The position numbers and the translations under genes are program-made. From positions 124,001 through 188,000 of the forward strand of contig NZ_JAGGJW010000001.1 in assembly GCF_017873175.1 (NCBI RefSeq): a stretch of 64,000 nucleotides of DNA. Reading direction: 5' to 3'. Origin of the DNA: Neorhizobium petrolearium (GTDB lineage Bacteria; Pseudomonadota; Alphaproteobacteria; Rhizobiales; Rhizobiaceae). The notes under the pieces are model-generated. The model was not told the origin of the DNA. It did not search any database and saw only the letters and a program-made list of their open reading frames with translations. This document shows positions 57,182-64,000 of the stretch, piece after piece (the stretch's first letter is position 1; each line of letters starts with the position of its first letter).

Positions 57182-58219
57182 ATGAGATGGAAGCGTACGA
57201 TCCAGCTTTTGGACGTCCATTGCGAAGGCGAGATCGGCAAGGTCGCGATCGGCGGCGTGCCGAAGATACCCGGCGAAACGATTGCCGCCCAGCTTCACTG
57301 GCTGAACACCGATCCCAAGGGGCAGGAGCTTCGCCGTTTCCTCTGCCTCGAACCGCGCGGCGCGCCGATCGGCTCCGTCAACCTGCTGCTGCCGGCAAAA
57401 CATCCGGATGCGGACGCGGCCTTTATCATCCTGCAGCCCGACCAGGCGCATGCGAGTTCCGGCTCGAACTCCATCTGCGTCACAACAGCGCTTCTGGAAT
57501 CCGGTATTGTCGAGATGAAGGAGCCGGAAACCGTCGTGACATTGGAAACGGCGGCCGGCTTGGTCAAGGCGACAGCCTCTTGCCGGGACGGACGCTGTGA
57601 AAAGGTGAAGCTTACGATGGTGCCGTCCTTCGTGCACGAACTCGACGTGCGGCTCGACACGCCGGAATGGGGCGGGATCAGGCTCGATCTCTGTTATGGC
57701 GGCATTTTTTATGCGTTGGTGGATGTCGGTCAGATCAATTTGACGATCGAGAAGGGTAACGCCGCGGCGCTTGTCAAGGCGGGCATGGTACTCAAGGACC
57801 TGATCAACAGGCAGATACCCGTCGTTCACCCGGAAATCCCCGCGATCTCCGGCGTTGCTTATGTGATGTTCCGCGATACTGAAGCCGATGGCACGGTACG
57901 CACCTGCACCACGATGTGGCCGGGCCGGGCGGATCGCTCGCCCTGCGGAACGGGCAATTCCGCCAACTTGGCCGCCTTGCATGCCCGTGGCAAGGTGAGG
58001 GTCGGCGACGTCTTCAAGTCGCGCTCCATCATCGGCTCGGAATTCGAGATAGGGCTGGCGGCGGAAACGGCGGTCGCGGGAAAACCGGCGATCATTCCGA
58101 CGATCGCCGGTCGTGGTTTTACGTTTGGCCTGCATCAGGTGGCGCTTGACCCGTTCGATCCACTCGCGGATGGTTTTGCCATGACCGACGTTTGGGGACC
58201 GTCCGCCGGAGAAATCTAG
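57182..58219 (+). CDS. Proline racemase / hydroxyproline epimerase-dehydratase family protein (Ser/Cys type)
   Basis: 345 residues of the proline racemase superfamily. The first catalytic position is Ser (S93 in ASSGSNSIC) and the second is Cys (RSPCGTGNSANLA near residue 260). Cys/Cys members are racemases or 4-hydroxyproline 2-epimerases; Ser/Cys members have been reported as trans-3-hydroxyproline dehydratases or 4-hydroxyproline epimerases, so either is possible. Host-derived hydroxyproline is a known carbon source for rhizobia. No hydroxyproline transport or dehydrogenase genes are next to it. ATG 57182 has GGAGC upstream; TTG 57167 is an alternative. Confidence 0.87.
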   Translation: MRWKRTIQLLDVHCEGEIGKVAIGGVPKIPGETIAAQLHWLNTDPKGQELRRFLCLEPRGAPIGSVNLLLPAKHPDADAAFIILQPDQAHASSGSNSICVTTALLESGIVEMKEPETVVTLETAAGLVKATASCRDGRCEKVKLTMVPSFVHELDVRLDTPEWGGIRLDLCYGGIFYALVDVGQINLTIEKGNAAALVKAGMVLKDLINRQIPVVHPEIPAISGVAYVMFRDTEADGTVRTCTTMWPGRADRSPCGTGNSANLAALHARGKVRVGDVFKSRSIIGSEFEIGLAAETAVAGKPAIIPTIAGRGFTFGLHQVALDPFDPLADGFAMTDVWGPSAGEI

Positions 58220-58235
58220 GATCGGAGATCGGGCC

Positions 58236-59162
58236 TCAGATCTCCTTGCCAACGGTTGTGGGTGTTTCCACATCGCCCGGCTTCAGAACCAGTGAGTTGA
58301 CGCCTTCGGGCATGGACGGATCGCTCGGTGCCGGAACGATGCCAAGCTCCTGCATCTGCAGGAATTTGTAGGCGCCGAAGAGGTCGCCGTTTTCGCCCGC
58401 CTGGCGATACATTTCGGCAGCCTTCTTGGCATCGGCCGCGATGCCTTCGCCGGTCTCATACATCAGGCCGAGATTGACCATCGCATCGGTATTGCCGCGC
58501 TGGGCGGCAAGATCATACCAGGCGATCGCCATCTGGTCGTCCTGCGGCACAAGCTGGCCTTCGTCGTAGATAGTACCGATGTTGAAGGCGGCCGTATCAT
58601 CGCCTTCGGCTGCAGCCTTCTCGAACCATTGCAGCGCTTTGCTTACATCCGGCTTGGTGCCGAGGCCGTCGCGATAAGCGACGCCGAGATTGTAGGCGCC
58701 AAGCACGTTGCCGCTGAGAGCGGCTTCCTGGTAAAGCTGAAATTCTGCCTGTTCGTCGCCGAGCCGCCCCATCAGCATGCCGAAGTTCACCTTGGCGGCC
58801 GGATAGCCCGCCTGGACGGCGGCATTATACGCGCTCATCGCATGGTCAGGCTGCTGGATTTTGTTGAGCGCACGGCCGAGCTGATAGGCAAAACGTGGAT
58901 TACCGGTTGCGTCATAGGCCATCTGACAGGCATTGACGGCAGAATCGTCGATATCATCGATGCCGACCGGCGCGAATTCGCTGTTGCGCTGCTGGTCGTA
59001 AGGGCTGCCGGCGAGCCGGTCGCATTCCGTCTGCACGGCCGCCGCGAGCTGCAGGCTGGCTTGTTCCTCGGCACCCGGGGAAACCGCCAAGGCACAAAGT
59101 GCGATGGCGGTACCTGTGGCAATTGCAAATCCCCTGTTGACTTTGGACGCCTGGGATTTCAT
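58236..59162 (-). CDS. Secreted Sel1-repeat protein
   Basis: 308 residues: signal peptide (MKSQASKVNRGFAIATGTAIALCALAVSPGAEEQ) and then six or seven Sel1-like/TPR-type helical repeats (for example AYNLGVAYRDGLGTKPDVSKALQWFEKAAAEGDDTAAFNIGTIYDEG and AMVNLGLMYETGEGIAADAKKAAEMYRQAGENGD). Periplasmic, probably a protein-protein scaffold. Related rhizobial Sel1 proteins include ExoR and PodJ-associated factors, but this is not ExoR by sequence. A hydrophobic proline-rich tail ends the protein. It stands alone, convergent to the proline-racemase gene. Confidence 0.82.
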   Translation of the reverse strand: MKSQASKVNRGFAIATGTAIALCALAVSPGAEEQASLQLAAAVQTECDRLAGSPYDQQRNSEFAPVGIDDIDDSAVNACQMAYDATGNPRFAYQLGRALNKIQQPDHAMSAYNAAVQAGYPAAKVNFGMLMGRLGDEQAEFQLYQEAALSGNVLGAYNLGVAYRDGLGTKPDVSKALQWFEKAAAEGDDTAAFNIGTIYDEGQLVPQDDQMAIAWYDLAAQRGNTDAMVNLGLMYETGEGIAADAKKAAEMYRQAGENGDLFGAYKFLQMQELGIVPAPSDPSMPEGVNSLVLKPGDVETPTTVGKEI

Positions 59163-59398
59163 CGTGTGTACTCCGACTCAGAGATTCCTCAGATTGGTTA
59201 ACGAACGCTGTTGGCGGGCGCAGGTTCCGTTTGTCCTGAGCTTTCGTTCCACGATCGGTCCTCTTATCCTGCACATTTCCGTGAAGCCTGATATTTGGCA
59301 GATGAGATGTCCTGGACGGTTTCACTCATCCCATCGGATTGTTTTGGATGAGCCGTTGGTGGTATGGCGGTTGAGATCGATCAACTCGGAAGCTTTTC

Positions 59399-60442
59399 AT
59401 GAAAACGCTCACGCTTCGCCGCCCCGATGACTGGCACCTGCATCTGCGCGACGGCGCGATCCTGCAAGGGGTGATCGGCGATACGAGCCGGCATTTCGCT
59501 CGCGCCATCATCATGCCCAATCTGGTGCCGCCGGTGGTGACGACCACGGATGCCAGGGCCTATCGGGACCGTATCATCGCCGCCCTTCCCAACGGCGATC
59601 GCTTCGAGCCGCTGATGACCCTTTACCTGACCGAGCATACCGATCCCGACGATGTGGAGGAGGGCAAGAAGAGTGGCCTCATCACCGCGGTGAAGCTTTA
59701 TCCTGCGGGCGCGACGACCAACTCCCATGGCGGCGTGCGCGATCTCGACAAGGCGATGCCGGTTCTGGAGCGCATGGCGAAGATCGGTCTGCCGCTCTGC
59801 GTGCATGGGGAGGTGACGACGCCGGACGTGGACATCTTCGATCGCGAGGCGGTTTTCATCGAGACGGTACTCGATCCGCTGCGCAAGCGCTTGCCGGAAC
59901 TGAAGATCACCATGGAACATGTGACGACGGCGGATGGTATTGACTACATCAAGTCGTCGAAGGGCAATCTCGCCGGCTCGATCACCACTCATCACCTGAT
60001 CATCAACCGCAATGCCATCCTCGTCGGCGGTATCCGACCACACTATTATTGCCTGCCGGTCGCCAAGCGTGAGAACCACCGGCTGGCGCTCCGCGCTGCC
60101 GCGATCTCGGGTGACGCCCGCTTCTTCCTGGGCACGGATTCCGCCCCGCATGTCGATCCGTTGAAGGAATGCGCCTGCGGTTGTGCCGGCATTTATACCT
60201 CGGTCAACACGATGAGTTGTCTGGCGCATGTGTTCGAAGAAGAGAATGCGCTCGACAAGCTGGAGGCTTTCACGTCACTCAACGGCCCTGTCTGGTATGG
60301 CCTGAAGCCGAACGAGGAGACGATCACGCTTGAGAAGCGGGATGAACCGGCCAATTTCCCCCCAAAGCGGGAAACAGGTGCCGGACCGATCACGGTTTTC
60401 GATCCGATGTTCCCGCTCCACTGGCAGGTGGTTGAAAAGTGA
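59399..60442 (+). CDS. pyrC: Dihydroorotase (class II, PyrC)
   Basis: Third step of pyrimidine synthesis. 347 residues of the E. coli PyrC type: [10 protein letters not shown] (metal-binding H-x-H), [12 protein letters not shown] (carbamylated Lys), [12 protein letters not shown] and [10 protein letters not shown] (metal Asp). The start ATG is preceded by GGAAGC. It is near pyrE but separated from it by a diguanylate cyclase gene. Confidence 0.96.
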   Translation: MKTLTLRRPDDWHLHLRDGAILQGVIGDTSRHFARAIIMPNLVPPVVTTTDARAYRDRIIAALPNGDRFEPLMTLYLTEHTDPDDVEEGKKSGLITAVKLYPAGATTNSHGGVRDLDKAMPVLERMAKIGLPLCVHGEVTTPDVDIFDREAVFIETVLDPLRKRLPELKITMEHVTTADGIDYIKSSKGNLAGSITTHHLIINRNAILVGGIRPHYYCLPVAKRENHRLALRAAAISGDARFFLGTDSAPHVDPLKECACGCAGIYTSVNTMSCLAHVFEEENALDKLEAFTSLNGPVWYGLKPNEETITLEKRDEPANFPPKRETGAGPITVFDPMFPLHWQVVEK

Positions 60443-60560
60443 TGCCTAATGCACGCGGATGGGTAGCATTTAGCGCAATGCGGTAACCTTTTGGATAGAA
60501 TCCGGAATTAGCGTAGGCGCCAAGATTTCCCGCTGGGGTGCCCCGAAGAGAAAGCTTGGC

Positions 60561-61739
60561 ATGATGCTTGACTACCATTCTCTTCTGCTGGCGCTGGGTG
60601 TCTCGGCGGCGTGCCTTATGGTAACGCTGTTCGGAACATGGTTTTCCCGTCGTACGGATTCCTTTCTGCTCACGCTGGTCGTTGCGCTCTGCCTGATCGT
60701 ATCGGGGATATTTTCCTATAGTTCCTACACTATGGAAACAGGCCTGCTGCGGGTATCGGTCGCCTACATGTTCCTCATGGCAGGCTTCAGCACCACCTAT
60801 GCCGCATCCATGCAGTTCCGGACCGGCAACCAGCCTTGGAGGCTTGCCGTAACGCTCTCTGTCGTAAGCGCCATACTGGGGCTGCCGCTCTTTGCTGTTG
60901 GGTTTGACGGCCTCGGGCTGATTGCGATGAATATTGGCGCGGCGATGCTGCTGACAGGCACCGCCTGGCAATACTGGCTGGCGCGTCGGGAAGCTCCCGG
61001 ACCGCTGTGCGGAATGGCGATTCTATATACTCTGAGCGGCTTGTCCTTCGCCCTGTGTGCCGCCGTATTGATCGACGGGGCCCAATGGGTGCTCGGACGC
61101 GCACCCGACAACTGGGCGGAGAATCTCAATATCGGCGTCTGTATTGCCGGTATGACCGGCATCGGTTCGCTATCGCTTGCTCTTCACCAGTGGCGCATGG
61201 CCGCCCATCACCGTCGGGAGGCAATGACAGACGCACTGACCGGGCTTCTCAACCGTCGGGCGCTTTTCGAGCAGTACGGCAGCCGCATCCTGAATTCGTC
61301 GACCGCGGTGATAGTTTTTGACATCGACCGCTTCAAGTCGATCAACGACCAGCATGGCCACGCAGCGGGCGACATGATGCTGAAGATTTTTGCAGAGGAA
61401 CTGGCAAACGGTACGCCGGCGCCGAATGCCGTTGCCCGCCTTGGCGGGGAGGAATTCGCGATGATCCTTCACAACGTCCTGCCTGGTCGGGCCGAGCGGA
61501 TTGCCAACGAGATTTCCCGTCGCTTTGCTGCCCGCGAAATCCCGATGGGCGAAACGGTGCTCCGCTGCACCGTCAGCGCGGGTGTTGCCGTAGGGGCGAC
61601 CGGCGGCCATCCCTTCGAAACCGTGCTCGGTCTGGCAGATAATGCGCTCTATGAGGCCAAGCGCGCAGGTCGCAACCGTGTCGAGGTTGCCGGTTACCTG
61701 CGATCGGTGGACGTGGGCGACACGCGCAGCAGCGCCTGA
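60561..61739 (+). CDS. Membrane diguanylate cyclase (GGEEF)
   Basis: 392 residues: about six N-terminal transmembrane helices (residues 8-205) and a C-terminal GGDEF domain with active-site GGEEF (VARLGGEEFAMIL near residues 295-300) preceded by FDIDRFKSINDQHGHAAGDMML. The product-inhibition I-site RxxD five residues before GGEEF is absent (TPAPNAVAR), so no feedback through that site is expected. Makes c-di-GMP from two GTP. N-terminal sensor type is not recognised. The gene lies between pyrC and pyrE, possibly independently transcribed. Confidence 0.9.
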   Translation: MMLDYHSLLLALGVSAACLMVTLFGTWFSRRTDSFLLTLVVALCLIVSGIFSYSSYTMETGLLRVSVAYMFLMAGFSTTYAASMQFRTGNQPWRLAVTLSVVSAILGLPLFAVGFDGLGLIAMNIGAAMLLTGTAWQYWLARREAPGPLCGMAILYTLSGLSFALCAAVLIDGAQWVLGRAPDNWAENLNIGVCIAGMTGIGSLSLALHQWRMAAHHRREAMTDALTGLLNRRALFEQYGSRILNSSTAVIVFDIDRFKSINDQHGHAAGDMMLKIFAEELANGTPAPNAVARLGGEEFAMILHNVLPGRAERIANEISRRFAAREIPMGETVLRCTVSAGVAVGATGGHPFETVLGLADNALYEAKRAGRNRVEVAGYLRSVDVGDTRSSA

Positions 61740-61835
61740 TCGCACGTTATTTCTGACATCATTTCTCGGCATTGTCTGGCGCGTGCCGCCGCATGCTGCT
61801 ATTGCGGCGCGTGGTGATCAAACAGGAGCGGGCGC

Positions 61836-62531
61836 ATGATCCAGACCACATTTCCAGACCGTGGCGTAATGGCCGAACTGATGGCGAAGATGCTCTGGGA
61901 GATCGGGGCGGTTCATTTCAGCGCCGACAAGCCTTACAAGTTCTCATCCGGCATGATGAGCCCCGTCTATATCGACTGCCGCAAGCTGATCTCCTATCCC
62001 CGTATCCGCTCGGCCATCATGGATTTTGCCGCCACCACCGTCATGCGCGACGCAGGCTTCGAGAAGTTCGATTGCGTCGCCGGCGGTGAGACGGCCGGCA
62101 TTCCCTTCGCGGCTTTCCTCTCCGAACGCCTCGGCCTGCCGATGATTTATGTCCGCAAGAAACCCAAGGGTCACGGCCGTAACGCGCAGATCGAGGGACA
62201 CATGCCGGAAGGCGCACGCGTGCTTGTCATCGAGGACCTGACGACCGCAGGCGGCAGCATGTTCACGTTCATTGATGCCATCCGCGCCGCCGGCGGCGTG
62301 GTGGATCACGGCATCGCGCTTTTCTTCTATGATATCTTTCCGGAAGCCGGACAGCGTTTTGCAAACGGCAAAGTCCAGCTCCATCACATCGCCACGTGGC
62401 GGAATGTCCTGGCGGTCGCGCGCGAAGGCAAGCTGTTTGACGACAAGACGCTGTCTGAAGTCGAGGCTTTTCTGGACGCTCCGCTCGCCTGGTCGGGCCG
62501 CAATGGCGGCGTCAGCGAGCTGGCGCCTTGA
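61836..62531 (+). CDS. pyrE: Orotate phosphoribosyltransferase
   Basis: 231 residues; the PRPP-binding motif [14 protein letters not shown] is near 130-143 and the flexible-loop stretch [23 protein letters not shown] precedes it. Converts orotate and PRPP to OMP. The N-terminal region ([42 protein letters not shown]) is of the longer rhizobial form. Separate from pyrC by the cyclase gene. Confidence 0.96.
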   Translation: MIQTTFPDRGVMAELMAKMLWEIGAVHFSADKPYKFSSGMMSPVYIDCRKLISYPRIRSAIMDFAATTVMRDAGFEKFDCVAGGETAGIPFAAFLSERLGLPMIYVRKKPKGHGRNAQIEGHMPEGARVLVIEDLTTAGGSMFTFIDAIRAAGGVVDHGIALFFYDIFPEAGQRFANGKVQLHHIATWRNVLAVAREGKLFDDKTLSEVEAFLDAPLAWSGRNGGVSELAP

Positions 62532-62603
62532 TTTTTTGCTCTGGTCTTTTGACAAAAGCTCGCTTAATCGATTGAAAGTTGCTGAGCGAGCGGGAGGACT
62601 CTT

Positions 62604-63530
62604 ATGATTTTGTGCTGCGGCGAAGCCCTGATCGACATGCTGCCGCGCGAGACGACGCTTGGAGAGAGGGGTTTTGCGCCCTATGCGGGCGGCGCGGTCT
62701 TTAATACGGCGATTGCGCTCGGTCGACTCGGCCAGCCAACGGCCTTTTTTACCGGCATTTCCGACGACATGATGGGCGACATCCTGCGCGAGACGCTGGC
62801 AAACAGCGGCGTCGACTACAGTCTCGCTGCAGTCTCCTCCCGCCCGACGACGATCGCTTTCGTGAAGCTCGTCAACGGCCAGGCGAGCTATGCCTTCTAT
62901 GACGAGGGCACGGCCGGCCGGATGATCACCGAGGTCGACCTGCCGGTGCTGGGCGACGATTGCGAAGCGATGCATTTCGGCGCGATCAGCCTCATTCCGG
63001 AGCCTTGCGGCAGCACCTATGAAGCGCTGATGGCCCGCGAATACAGGACGCGCGTGATTTCCTTCGATCCGAACATCCGTCCGGGTTTCATCAAGGACAA
63101 GCAGAAGCATATGGATCGTGTCCGCCGCATGGCCGGCATGTCGGACATTGTGAAGTTTTCGGACGAGGATCTCGACTGGTTCGGCATGGAGGGCGATCAC
63201 GATGCGCTCGCCGCCTACTGGCTGAACGAGGGGGCAAGGCTCGTCTTGCTGACCCGCGGCGCGGAGGGCGCGACCGGCTATACGAAGAGCTTCAAGGTTT
63301 CGGTGCCGAGCGAGCGCGTGGCGGTGGTTGATACGGTCGGTGCAGGCGACACATTCGATGCCGGCATTCTGGCTTCGTTCAAAATGCAGGACCTTCTGAA
63401 CAAGGAAAGGGTCGCGGCACTGACCGAGGATCAGGTTCGCAAGGCGCTGGCGCTGGGCGCGAAGGCTGCCGCCGTCACCGTCTCGCGCGCCGGCGCCAAT
63501 CCGCCTTTCGCCCACGAGATCGGTTTGTAA
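62604..63530 (+). CDS. PfkB-family carbohydrate kinase (fructokinase-like)
   Basis: 308 residues with the family signatures MILCCGEALIDMLPRE, GGAVFNTAIALGRLGQPTAFFTGIS and DTVGAGDTFDAGILASF (anion hole). By overall pattern it resembles rhizobial fructokinases (Frk); substrate is inferred, not proved. The ATG follows GGGAGGAC. Convergent with pgi, fitting a role in hexose metabolism. Confidence 0.85.
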   Translation: MILCCGEALIDMLPRETTLGERGFAPYAGGAVFNTAIALGRLGQPTAFFTGISDDMMGDILRETLANSGVDYSLAAVSSRPTTIAFVKLVNGQASYAFYDEGTAGRMITEVDLPVLGDDCEAMHFGAISLIPEPCGSTYEALMAREYRTRVISFDPNIRPGFIKDKQKHMDRVRRMAGMSDIVKFSDEDLDWFGMEGDHDALAAYWLNEGARLVLLTRGAEGATGYTKSFKVSVPSERVAVVDTVGAGDTFDAGILASFKMQDLLNKERVAALTEDQVRKALALGAKAAAVTVSRAGANPPFAHEIGL

Positions 63531-63550
63531 GTTCAACGCAATGAACGGAG

Positions 63551-63579
63551 CCCTCCCGGCGCTCTGGCGGGGAGGGTTT
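63551..63579. terminator. Hairpin terminator between sugar kinase and pgi
   Basis: CCCTCCC (63551-63557) and GGGAGGG (63570-63576) with TTTA after it on the plus strand; extendable by three pairs with one mismatch. Confidence 0.6.
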
Positions 63580-63594
63580 ATCGTGTCGCCGGCG

Positions 63595-64000
63595 TTATGC
63601 CTTTAGGCCCGCCAGCGCCGTCACAAGTCCCTGCGTCGAGCTGTCGTGCCCTGCGGCGCTCTCCTTGCCCTGCACGACGGGGAGCAGGCCGGTCGCCAGT
63701 TCCTTGCCGAGCTCGACGCCCCACTGGTCGAAGGAATTGATGCGGAAGAGTACGCCTTCGACGAAGACGCGGTGCTCGTAGAGCGCGATCAGCCGGCCGA
63801 GCGCGAAGGGTGTCAGCTTGTCGTAGACGAAGGTGATCGATGGCCGGTTGCCGGTAAAGACGCGGTGCGGCGCGATGAAATCCGCCTTCGCTTCGTCCAT
63901 GCCCTTGGAGGTGAGCTGTTCCTTTGCCTCATCTAGGGTACGGCCCTTCATTAGGGCTTCCGATTGCGCCAGGCAATTGGCGATCAGGAGCTCGTGCTGA
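63595..64000 (-). CDS. pgi: Glucose-6-phosphate isomerase, C-terminal part (continues past the window)
   Basis: Interconverts glucose-6-phosphate and fructose-6-phosphate. The visible about 134 C-terminal residues include [53 protein letters not shown], and the Pgi signature region [15 protein letters not shown], ending TALAGLKA. The N-terminal three quarters lies beyond 64000, so this is truncated only by the window. The internal Met at 63951 is not the start. Confidence 0.94.
   Translation of the reverse strand, partial: QHELLIANCLAQSEALMKGRTLDEAKEQLTSKGMDEAKADFIAPHRVFTGNRPSITFVYDKLTPFALGRLIALYEHRVFVEGVLFRINSFDQWGVELGKELATGLLPVVQGKESAAGHDSSTQGLVTALAGLKA

Noticed and set aside
61944-63536. 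Minus-strand 530-codon open frame opposite pyrE and the sugar kinase gene
   Set aside because: Antisense shadow of two clear genes.

Overview
The window reads as a chromosomal segment of an alphaproteobacterium of the Rhizobiaceae (Rhizobium/Agrobacterium/Neorhizobium/Sinorhizobium group). The basis is high GC, the gene order of the core blocks (malic enzyme-mutS-glnD-murJ-trpS; tsaB-rimI-fur/mur-plsC-miaB-phoH-ybeY-corC-lnt-praR/phrR-metK-trmB; def-fmt-truA-dapE-dapD; argB-engB-yidC-rnpA-rpmH; pyrC-pyrE-pfkB-pgi), and family-specific traits such as a Fur/Mur protein without a C-terminal CxxC and methyl-accepting chemotaxis proteins ending in WEEF. I cannot fix the genus from sequence alone.

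Layout. 1-11.5 kb: NADP-type malic enzyme (minus), divergent mutS, a lower-GC isochorismatase-like hydrolase, a membrane-embedded AraC regulator, then glnD-murJ. 11.5-13.4 kb: a secreted M15-type peptidase, about 1 kb of non-coding repeat-rich DNA, a VOC protein. 13.4-27.1 kb: one long plus-strand run of housekeeping genes (trpS, usp, nfu, tsaB, rimI, mur, plsC, miaB, phoH, ybeY, corC/tlyC, lnt, praR/phrR, metK, trmB). 27.1-33.8 kb: hsp20-DUF1150 (minus), nucleoside hydrolase, a dCache chemoreceptor, ribokinase, rmuC. 33.9-36.8 kb: def, an inserted FitAB/VapBC-type toxin-antitoxin pair, fmt, truA. 36.8-48.0 kb: mostly minus-strand genes (membrane protein, dapE, dapD, EF-hand protein, pyrimidine nucleotidase, argB, engB, yidC, rnpA, rpmH) with plus-strand LOG, EamA and PEP-mutase-family genes between. 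48.5-52.5 kb: second chemoreceptor, orphan histidine kinase, tRNA-Arg(ACG). 52.5-56.4 kb: an accessory stretch with padR-chrA, a frameshifted TauE/SafE remnant and a GT39-like glycosyltransferase. 56.4-64 kb: an atypical SDR coupled to a Ser/Cys-type proline-racemase-family enzyme, a Sel1 protein, pyrC, a diguanylate cyclase, pyrE, a PfkB sugar kinase, and the 3' end of pgi running off the window.

The most informative non-coding signals are: (i) an RpoH-type promoter followed by a ROSE-type RNA thermometer in front of hsp20; (ii) a perfect inverted repeat overlapping the promoter of the toxin-antitoxin operon; (iii) a 20-bp near-perfect palindrome over the metK promoter; (iv) tandem GATATC palindromes between padR-chrA and the TauE/SafE remnant. 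I saw no complete insertion sequence, no CRISPR array, no rRNA and no prophage genes. I did not find a wholly new multi-gene system; the best candidates for under-described biology are the SDR lacking its catalytic Ser and Lys, the toxin-antitoxin pair lodged between def and fmt, and the membrane-bound AraC regulator.
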